Shown here one piece after another: positions 58,124-64,000 of a stretch of 64,000 nucleotides of DNA. Every line of letters begins with the position of its first letter. Within the stretch, counting starts at the first letter, position 1. The notes under the pieces were generated by a model. It did not search any database and had not been told where the DNA came from. It worked only from the letters and a program-made list of their open reading frames with translations. The stretch lies in NCBI GenBank assembly GCA_965229115.1, contig CBDDIR010000003.1:3844001-3908000 (forward strand), given 5' to 3'. The position numbers and the translations under genes are program-made. The stretch comes from UBA7672 sp965229115. Its GTDB lineage: Bacteria; Pseudomonadota; Alphaproteobacteria; Caulobacterales; Hyphomonadaceae.

Positions 58124-60364
58124 ATGGGTTGTTCGGCTGACGCGCGTTTGCGCGCCCAGGGCCGCTGGAAGTTTTCGCGCGCGTTTATGCTCGCGCTCCC
58201 CCTTATCATGACGGCCTGTGGCGGCGGCGGCGGCGGTGGCGGCAGCGAAGGAACAGGTGTCGTCGTGGGCGGCGGCACAGGCTCTGGTAACGCCGGTGGC
58301 GCGGGCGGCGGAACCGGAACAACGACCGGCGGCAACGATACGGGTGCTGGGACTGGGACTGGGACTGGGACTGGGACTGGGACTGGGACTGGGACTGGCA
58401 CTGGCGCCGACAATGGTGGCGGGACCGGCACGGGCGCCGGCACTGGAACCGACAATGGGAGTGGGACCGGCACAGGCACTGGCACTGGCACTGGCACTGG
58501 CACTGGCGCCGATAATGGTGGCGGGACCGGAGGAGGAACAGGAACCGGCGGTGGCGCCGGCGGCGCGACGACGAACCCGTTTCCGAAATCGTTCACGTTC
58601 AATCGCCCTGAAAACGTCCAGGGCCCCTGGAACACGTTCGGTGTGCAGGTCTTCGCGCCGGATGACGAACCACCAACCAACCTCGCGCTGACTGGCCCTG
58701 AAGCGCATCTCTTCAATATCCAGCTGCTCGTAACCGACCCGCCGAGCGCCGATGGCTATCGCTCTGTGACTGTCCGGGTGATCCCGCTCTTCACGCTCAA
58801 CTATGAGCGCCCGCAGGATGCCAACCGCGACAACATCTACAACTTCACCGCAAGCGGGGTGTTTCACGGCATAACCATCGGTACGGCGTTCACGCTCAAC
58901 GTCACTGACGTCAATGATCAGGCCGAAGCGCCAGCAACGCTGATCATGGGCCCGACAAACATGCCCCGCTTCAGCCATCCATTGATATCCATCCCCGACA
59001 TCACGGGCGATGGTCGGGACGAGCTGGCGTTAAGCGTGCTCGACAATATTGGCGGTGCGACGGGCTTTATCATCCCGAGCCAGTTCGTTGATGGCCGGAC
59101 AGCCGCCGTAACGCCAATCGGCAACCTTCAAAATGCAGGAACAGTGTTTGCCGACAGGACAATCGGGAACGCAGTCGAGCAGAACTACGTATCTGCCAGC
59201 CCTACAGCTGGCGGCGTCGCAGTCATGATATCGGATGCCGGCGATCAGAAGCACTATCTCTTCCCCGCTCTGACGTCTGCCAATTACGACACGCTGCGCG
59301 GCCGGATCGACCCGGCAACGGTTGCGGACAGGGTCACCTATTCATTTCACAGCGGCCAGGAAGAAGCGCGCCTGATCGGCGACGCGAACGGAGATGGCGT
59401 CGCCGATATCCTGACGCGATCAACCTCCCGAACGGCGCCGACCTCCGGCAGGATCAACCTGGTCTTTGGACGAGCGGTTGCATCTGACGCCGACCGGCAA
59501 CGTACAACGACGCCGAATATTTCGATGAGCTATACGTGGCTGCAGCCAGGCGATTACTCGATCTATGACCACAAGATCCGTTTCGAGGCGCGTCTTGTTT
59601 CGGATGTCGATGGCGATGGATTCCGTGATCTGATCATCATCTCGCCCGACTACCAGGCCAATCAGCGGGAAGAAAACAAGGGCGCCGTCTGGCTGATCAA
59701 GAGCGCGGTGCTGCGCAGCACGAGCAACGTCTCGCTCAATCTCGACGCGCTGACATCCAGCCAGGGTTTCAGGATCATTGGCGGCGAAGTCACCACGGTG
59801 GCTGAAATCAGCGACCTTGATAATGACGGATATCGGACGCTGGCGTTCGGAACCGCGACGGGTGTGTACGCCATTGATGGCCATGATTTCGGTGCGCTGA
59901 CACCGCTTTCACAAAACCCCTACGGCGCAAGTCCTGCCCCGATTTTCGGTCCGAGGAGCGCTTTGATTTACGCCGGCATCTGGCAGGTCTCCAACGGACT
60001 CGATCTCGACAATGACGGGTTCGAGGACCTGTTCGCGGGCGGCGGGCTAACGGCGAACCTTACGGTCTTCCGCGCTTCGCGCATTCGCGATGCGCTGTCG
60101 AATTCCGCGTACAACGCCGCGAGTTCTACCGGGCTGTTCCAGGTGCTGACCCGGGCATTCACGGGTGTCATCAATACGGGCGATATGACAGCTGGGCCGC
60201 CGGTTGCGTTTCCTGGCTCCAGCCTGATCGCTCTACCTGTTTACAATCGTCAGGAGTCGAATGGCGGAGGACAGGGCCGCATCATCTTGGTGCGTATCGC
60301 GGATATTTCCACCGCCATGATAGCAAACCGGACACAGCGCATGGAGCTGTATCTGGCTGACTGA
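58124..60364 (+). CDS. Surface lipoprotein with Gly-Thr repeats and FG-GAP/Ca-binding-like repeats
   Basis: A lipobox (IMTACGG) follows a hydrophobic signal. Residues 40-145 are almost pure Gly, Thr, Ala and Asn, built from in-frame hexanucleotide repeats. The remaining 600 residues are a beta-propeller-like region with DITGDGRDEL, GDANGDGVADIL, DVDGDGFRDL, DLDNDGYRTL and DLDNDGFEDL, the Asp-rich loops of FG-GAP/VCBS repeats that often bind calcium. It is probably an exposed adhesin-like protein. The start is uncertain: ATG 58124 was chosen, but TTG 58112 or 58097 is possible. Confidence 0.85.
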   Translation: MGCSADARLRAQGRWKFSRAFMLALPLIMTACGGGGGGGGSEGTGVVVGGGTGSGNAGGAGGGTGTTTGGNDTGAGTGTGTGTGTGTGTGTGTGADNGGGTGTGAGTGTDNGSGTGTGTGTGTGTGTGADNGGGTGGGTGTGGGAGGATTNPFPKSFTFNRPENVQGPWNTFGVQVFAPDDEPPTNLALTGPEAHLFNIQLLVTDPPSADGYRSVTVRVIPLFTLNYERPQDANRDNIYNFTASGVFHGITIGTAFTLNVTDVNDQAEAPATLIMGPTNMPRFSHPLISIPDITGDGRDELALSVLDNIGGATGFIIPSQFVDGRTAAVTPIGNLQNAGTVFADRTIGNAVEQNYVSASPTAGGVAVMISDAGDQKHYLFPALTSANYDTLRGRIDPATVADRVTYSFHSGQEEARLIGDANGDGVADILTRSTSRTAPTSGRINLVFGRAVASDADRQRTTTPNISMSYTWLQPGDYSIYDHKIRFEARLVSDVDGDGFRDLIIISPDYQANQREENKGAVWLIKSAVLRSTSNVSLNLDALTSSQGFRIIGGEVTTVAEISDLDNDGYRTLAFGTATGVYAIDGHDFGALTPLSQNPYGASPAPIFGPRSALIYAGIWQVSNGLDLDNDGFEDLFAGGGLTANLTVFRASRIRDALSNSAYNAASSTGLFQVLTRAFTGVINTGDMTAGPPVAFPGSSLIALPVYNRQESNGGGQGRIILVRIADISTAMIANRTQRMELYLAD
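58349..58396 (+). repeat. Eight tandem GGGACT hexamers
   Basis: Eight perfect copies of GGGACT encode (Gly-Thr)8 in frame, then GGCACT. Copy-number changes would lengthen or shorten the stalk without a frameshift. Confidence 0.95.
58475..58504 (+). repeat. Five tandem GGCACT hexamers
   Basis: Five perfect copies of GGCACT also encode Gly-Thr. The flanking ACTGGCGCCGAYAATGGTGG unit is shared with the end of the first array (near 58399 and 58501), so a larger duplication also occurred. Confidence 0.95.
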
Positions 60365-60599
60365 TTGGCTGCTCGGGGTGTCGCTCCGCAATCAGCGCCG
60401 CCAGTGTGCGGAGCTCAGGAACGCGTTCGATACTGAAGACGTCCATGATGCGGCCACCAGTCAGATAGCGGCAATTGTGCCTGCAATCGCGAACTTCATG
60501 CTTAACCCCGCCCCTCGATGCCGGTGAGTTTGGGAGCGCTTGCTGTATCGCAAGCTCGCCTGGCGGCTGATTTCCCCTTTTCGGCCAGCACACAAGCGG
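60365..60599. other. Intergenic region before hrcA, no gene seen
   Basis: Short minus-strand frames (for example one starting MKFAIAGTIAAI that stops at once) do not form a credible gene. No terminator hairpin for the surface lipoprotein was recognised. Confidence 0.4.
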
Positions 60600-60627
60600 G
60601 TTGAACCCTTACCGTCAGCCCCATACC
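60600..60627 (+). promoter_or_regulatory. Possible RpoH-type heat-shock promoter of hrcA
   Basis: GTTG, 17 bases, then CCATACC resembles the alphaproteobacterial RpoH pattern CTTG-N17-CYTATNT. The expected transcript start is within a few bases of the hrcA ATG at 60639, implying a very short or absent leader. No CIRCE palindrome was found nearby. Confidence 0.3.
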
Positions 60628-60638
60628 TTCCCCCCGCA

Positions 60639-61751
60639 ATGACCACCGGCCCGCGTAATCCCCTTGGAAGCTCGACCGCCCTGTCCGCCTTTGCGGCCAT
60701 GGACAAGCGGAGCCGTGATATCTTCCGGGAGATCGTGCAGTCCTATCTGGATACGGGCGAACCGGTCGGATCACGGACGATTTCGCGCCGGGGCGTGCAG
60801 CTGTCGCCCGCGTCGATCCGGAACATCATGTCGGATCTGGCGGAGATGGGGCTGATCGACAGCCCGCATACCTCGGCCGGGCGCGTGCCGACACATGCGG
60901 GCCTGCGCATGTTCGTGGACTCGCTGATGCAGCTCGGCGAGCCGGGCGAGGCTGACAAACGGGCGATCGAGAGCCGGTTGGCTGGATCGGGCCGGCGGAT
61001 GGAAAACGTGCTGTCGGAGGCCTCTGACCTGCTGTCGGGCCTGGTGGGCGGCGCGGGGCTGGTGTCGACTCCGGTGGCGGATGCGCCGATCCGGCATATC
61101 GAGTTCGTGCGGATTTCGGCCGAACAGGCGCTGGCGGTGATCGTCGCGGAATCCGGCGAGGTGGAAAACCGTGTGCTGGCCCTGCCCGCTGGCTTGCCGG
61201 CCTCCTCGCTGATCGAGGCGGGGAACTACCTCAACGCGCGCATGAAGGGCCGGACGCTGGCTGAGGCGCGTGAAGCGGTTCTGGAAGAGGTGCGCTCGCG
61301 CAAGGCCTTGCTGGACCAGACCGCGGCGCGGCTGGTTGAGGACGGGCTGGCGCAATGGTCGGGCGAGGACCCGGCGCGGGGACGCTCGCTGATCGTGCGG
61401 GGGCGCGCCAACCTGCTGGAAGATACGAGTGCGGCGGAGGACCTGAACCGGGTTCGGGACCTGTTTTCGGAGCTGGAGAAGTCGGAAAACCTGCTGAACG
61501 TCCTTGATACTGCACGGAATGCCGAAGGCGTCAGGCTGTTCATTGGCTCGGAAAACCCGCTGTTTTCGCTGTCGGGTTCCGCGATGATTGTCGCTCCCTA
61601 TATGAATGCCGAGCGGAAGATTGTAGGGGCGCTGGGCGTAATCGGTCCGACGCGGCTGAATTACGCCCGCGTTATTCCGATGGTGGATTATACCGCACAG
61701 GTCGTCGGCCGGATCCTCGGTGAAGGTCGAGCGGGTACAAAGAGAGAGTAA
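60639..61751 (+). CDS. hrcA: Heat-inducible transcription repressor HrcA
   Basis: The 370-residue protein has the N-terminal winged helix RSRDIFREIVQSYLDTGEPV, SRRGVQLSPASIRNIMSDLA and HTSAGRVPTHAGLRMFVD. The regulatory domain includes LEDTSAAEDLNRVRDLF and the terminal GPTRLNYARVIPMVDYTAQ. HrcA represses groESL through CIRCE sites. A frame opening at 60540 adds 33 residues of no family character. grpE follows 6 bp after the stop. Confidence 0.97.
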   Translation: MTTGPRNPLGSSTALSAFAAMDKRSRDIFREIVQSYLDTGEPVGSRTISRRGVQLSPASIRNIMSDLAEMGLIDSPHTSAGRVPTHAGLRMFVDSLMQLGEPGEADKRAIESRLAGSGRRMENVLSEASDLLSGLVGGAGLVSTPVADAPIRHIEFVRISAEQALAVIVAESGEVENRVLALPAGLPASSLIEAGNYLNARMKGRTLAEAREAVLEEVRSRKALLDQTAARLVEDGLAQWSGEDPARGRSLIVRGRANLLEDTSAAEDLNRVRDLFSELEKSENLLNVLDTARNAEGVRLFIGSENPLFSLSGSAMIVAPYMNAERKIVGALGVIGPTRLNYARVIPMVDYTAQVVGRILGEGRAGTKRE

Positions 61752-61757
61752 AGCGTG

Positions 61758-62366
61758 ATGAACGGCAACAACGGCGGATCGGACGACAACGCCATCCTGT
61801 CGGCTGAGAACGAGGGCATGGACGAGGCGGTGGGTCATACCAACGCCAACAATCCGGCTGCGGGCGCCGTGAACATTCTCGCGGAGCAGGTCGCTGCGCT
61901 GGAGAAGGAGCGCGACGAGCTGAAGAACAACATGCTGCGCGCGCTGGCCGAGACGGACAACGTCCGCAAGCGGGCGAACCGTCAGATCGATGAGGCGCGC
62001 CTGTATGCGGTCGAGAAATTCGCGCGCGATCTTCTGAACGTTTCCGACAATCTCGCGCGTTCGGTTGAGGCTGTGCCGCCGGAGAGCCGGGGCATTATGA
62101 CCGATGCCGTGAAGACGGCTCTGGAAGGCGTCGAGCTGACGCAGAAGGAGCTTGTCTCCGTTCTGGCGCGCCATGGCGTGACCGCCGTCGACGCAACGCC
62201 GGGCGCGGCGTTCGACCCTGCCCTGCACCAGGCCGTGACGCAGATTCCGTCGGAGCATCCGGCGGGTTCGGTGGCGCAGCTGTTCCAGTCGGGCTGGCGC
62301 ATAGGCGACCGCACGCTGCGAGCCGCGATGGTGGCTGTCAGCGCTGGCGGCGGAAAGCCGAACTAG
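61758..62366 (+). CDS. grpE: Nucleotide exchange factor GrpE
   Basis: The 202-residue protein has a long N-terminal coiled coil (LAEQVAALEKERDELKNNML), RALAETDNVRKRANRQID, YAVEKFARDLLNVSDNL and the beta wing FDPALHQAVTQIPSEHPAGS with GWRIGDRTLRAAMVAV. It recycles DnaK. ATG 61758 follows directly a GTG at 61755; either may be used. It is in an operon with hrcA. Confidence 0.97.
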   Translation: MNGNNGGSDDNAILSAENEGMDEAVGHTNANNPAAGAVNILAEQVAALEKERDELKNNMLRALAETDNVRKRANRQIDEARLYAVEKFARDLLNVSDNLARSVEAVPPESRGIMTDAVKTALEGVELTQKELVSVLARHGVTAVDATPGAAFDPALHQAVTQIPSEHPAGSVAQLFQSGWRIGDRTLRAAMVAVSAGGGKPN

Positions 62367-62429
62367 ATCTGTCCCGTTTCTCCGCGGCTTTGCGCCTACC
62401 TTTGCAGGTGGGTTGCGGGAGACTTGCGG

Positions 62430-62774
62430 ATGAAGCGGATTTTTCTGGCTATGGCGGTTTGTATGGGGCTGGCCTTGGCCCCGGCAGCTTCCGCGCAGGA
62501 AATCTCGATCGCGGGAAAGATAACCGAGGCTGATCTTCCGGATGTCGACGCACGCGATCCTGCGTCATGCGACGTCAGGAATGGCTGGATGACGGTCTAT
62601 AAGCAGTTCCTGGTCGCGTGGAATGATGCTCGTGACCATGGGCGTCTGAGCGAGGAAGTGCACCGGACATTGCTTGAGCGCTTGTTGCAACAGGACGCTT
62701 ATTATTCCGAGACAGGCGATGCGATCACGCTCTGCCGGCAGCAGATTTCCTGGCGTCGGCAATACGGCTTCTAG
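62430..62774 (+). CDS. Secreted hypothetical protein, 114 aa
   Basis: GGGAG eight bases before ATG 62430 and a signal peptide (FLAMAVCMGLALAPAASAQE) set the start. The mature part is helical (WMTVYKQFLVAWNDARDHGR, VHRTLLERLLQQDAYYSETG) with two Cys (SCDVRNG, TLCRQQ). No family is recognised. It shares a 4 bp CTAG tail overlap with the GH130 gene. Confidence 0.72.
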   Translation: MKRIFLAMAVCMGLALAPAASAQEISIAGKITEADLPDVDARDPASCDVRNGWMTVYKQFLVAWNDARDHGRLSEEVHRTLLERLLQQDAYYSETGDAITLCRQQISWRRQYGF

Positions 62775-63877
62775 GCAAAGCGCGATTTCGGAATGCGCGT
62801 GAGGCGGCAGGCCATGTCGTCCTCGCCGGATGCGATTATGTAGGCATCGCCGTCGTCGATAATGCCGGTCGTGAAGACGATGTCGTTGAGATAGCGCGCG
62901 TCTGTGAGATCCATGCAGAGCGATGGATTGGCTTCCAGAAGCGGTTCGTCGTCTTCGATACGGAGGATGCGCGAGGGGTCGTCGCGATCGAGCAAGGCCC
63001 AGAAGGTGCGGTACTTGCCGACGACCTCCCCTGTTTCGACGCCGTGATAGAGTTCGAGCCAGCCATCTGGCGTAAGGATCGGAGGCGTGCCGCCGCCGAC
63101 TTTCATGGATGAGGCGCTATCCTTGCGCGGACGAATGGCGCCGAAATCGAGCGGCTTCCAGTGAATCGCATCGGGTGATTGCGCGAGCTGTATGGCTGGG
63201 CCGGGCGAGAAATCCGCGTCTGGCGGCGGGATCAGATAGACCTCGCCCGCTGGTCGCGTGAGCGCCATGAATTTGCCGCCCACCTTGCCTTCGAAGATGA
63301 GCATGTCCTTGTTCTGGTGGTCGAGGACGACGCCTTCGAGTTTCCAGTCGAGTGCATTGCTCGACGTGTAGAGGCTGGTGCAGAGGCGTTCGGCGCTGAC
63401 CGAGCAGCATGTCATCAGATAGCGGCCATCGACGCGGCTGATGCGTGCGTCTTCAACGCCGTATTCCTGATAGGACGCGCGCGGCGTGATGGCGCGATCA
63501 TAGTGGGTGGCGATGATGCGTGTGCCGTCTGGCGAGAGCTCGACCGGCAGCAGCCACGAGATCGATGTGAGGATGATCGTCTTATGAATGCCGCCCTTGA
63601 TGCGGAGTTCGCGAGGGTCACGCGTGTCGATGTTTTCCTTCGAATGGCGATCGAGTTTGAAGCGGCCGTCAGCCCAGCGGAGAATGGCGACGTGATCGTC
63701 GCGCACCGGATTGCGAAGCGCTTCAGCGACGCGGACCAGCAGAAGCAGGTTGCCATTGGGCAGGCGCGTGAAGCCGGGATTGAATGCGCCCAGCACGAAG
63801 GTTTCGTCATCGACCTGGCCGCGCAAGGGAGAGCGGGACAAATCGACGTCGCGAGGGCGGAAGATGATCTGATCCAT
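62771..63877 (-). CDS. GH130-family glycoside phosphorylase/hydrolase
   Basis: The five-bladed propeller signature is clear: LGAFNPGFTRLPNGNLLLLV, YQEYGVEDARISRVDGRYL with the catalytic Asp, GKVGGKFMALTRP, KVGGGTPPILTPDGWLELYH and FTTGIIDDGDAYII. GH130 enzymes mostly split beta-1,4- or beta-1,2-mannosides by phosphorolysis; the subfamily cannot be set here. It is the last complete gene, with a response regulator end 30 bp upstream. Confidence 0.9.
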   Translation of the reverse strand: MDQIIFRPRDVDLSRSPLRGQVDDETFVLGAFNPGFTRLPNGNLLLLVRVAEALRNPVRDDHVAILRWADGRFKLDRHSKENIDTRDPRELRIKGGIHKTIILTSISWLLPVELSPDGTRIIATHYDRAITPRASYQEYGVEDARISRVDGRYLMTCCSVSAERLCTSLYTSSNALDWKLEGVVLDHQNKDMLIFEGKVGGKFMALTRPAGEVYLIPPPDADFSPGPAIQLAQSPDAIHWKPLDFGAIRPRKDSASSMKVGGGTPPILTPDGWLELYHGVETGEVVGKYRTFWALLDRDDPSRILRIEDDEPLLEANPSLCMDLTDARYLNDIVFTTGIIDDGDAYIIASGEDDMACRLTRIPKSRFA

Positions 63878-63907
63878 GCGGGTTATCTGGATCGGATCGT
63901 CCGCCGA

Positions 63908-64000
63908 TCAATCCTTCTGCTTCACCTCAAGATCGCGGAGCAACGTGGTGAAGGCGCGGCGGGCGATGGCGCGGGCATCGTAGGGCTTCTTCAGCAAGCC
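63908..64000 (-). CDS. C-terminal end of a response-regulator receiver protein (5' part outside window)
   Basis: The last 30 codons read GLLKKPYDARAIARRAFTT and end LRDLEVKQKD. The KP(Y/F) motif followed by an amphipathic helix is the end of a receiver domain with no output domain. The start lies to the right of the window. Confidence 0.65.
   Translation of the reverse strand, partial: GLLKKPYDARAIARRAFTTLLRDLEVKQKD

Noticed and set aside
58349..58504. CRISPR-like array
   Set aside because: Units are 6 bp coding repeats without spacers, in frame within a gene.
57989..58978. A 329-codon minus-strand frame with Ser/Ala/Pro repeats
   Set aside because: Mirror of the Gly-Thr hexamer arrays of the surface lipoprotein; the plus-strand frame has a signal peptide and FG-GAP-like repeats.
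60282..60593. Small minus-strand genes before hrcA, including one opening MKFAIAGTIAAI
   Set aside because: The first stops after 12 codons and the other overlaps the end of the surface lipoprotein; no ribosome site or family.
60365..60638. CIRCE operator for hrcA
   Set aside because: No TTAGCACTC-N9-GAGTGCTAA palindrome or near match was found.
60771..62258. A 495-codon minus-strand frame
   Set aside because: Antisense to hrcA and grpE, both certain; composition is Arg/His/Gln-rich.

Overview
The window comes from a GC-rich alphaproteobacterial chromosome. The closest fit is Caulobacterales, in the Hyphomonadaceae/Caulobacteraceae range. The clues are the RegB/SenC pair, an HWE-family kinase, an UrcA-family protein, Oar-type TonB receptors, and the arrangement of rpsT, dnaA, dnaN, recF, gyrB, mutM, ubiE, ubiB, hrcA and grpE. 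The placement is inferred from gene content, not from any search. Genes are tightly packed, with several 1-4 bp tail-to-tail overlaps. No tRNA, rRNA or CRISPR array was seen. Layout: 1-11.4 kb holds the redox sensor kinase regB (cut by the window start) divergent from senC, small unknown proteins, a large lipoprotein, a YgjP-type metalloprotease, a TetR/serine-hydrolase divergent pair, and an Oar-like TonB-dependent receptor. 11.8-17.4 kb is accessory DNA: an isolated gene-transfer-agent-type terminase carrying an N-terminal helix-turn-helix, an IS1182-type insertion sequence sitting inside a palindrome, and a lower-GC group of DUF488, a partner protein and a nucleotidyltransferase. 17.4-24.3 kb holds small stress and envelope genes (GFA family, a CusF-like protein without its methionines, TauE/SafE, cyclophilin, an HWE kinase, an MliC-like inhibitor) and one long structured intergenic stretch. 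24.5-27.1 kb, directly beside gyrB, is a compact defence-like island. A leftward operon DUF2188 - GIY-YIG-like - TIR is divergent from an XRE regulator and an ImmA/IrrE-type peptidase. This is the best candidate for an undescribed system: a TIR effector operon that could be released when the peptidase cuts its regulator. 27.1-41.1 kb is the replication and repair block, transcribed leftwards (gyrB, recF, dnaN, dnaA, rpsT, enoyl-CoA hydratase, mutM), followed by rightward ubiE-ubiB. REP-like palindromes fill the recF-dnaN and dnaN-dnaA gaps. 41.3-52.5 kb holds a second TonB receptor, gshB, the conserved envelope group BON lipoprotein - yraN - rsmI with a divergent LpoA-like activator, hemW, a kinase/response-regulator pair and rdgB. 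52.6-57.2 kb contains regulators (a DUF2975/XRE pair, a membrane-anchored AraC protein), UrcA, and an unusual coupled operon rph - class A beta-lactamase - Nudix. 58.1-64 kb contains a repeat-rich surface lipoprotein, the heat-shock pair hrcA-grpE, a GH130 enzyme and the end of a response regulator.
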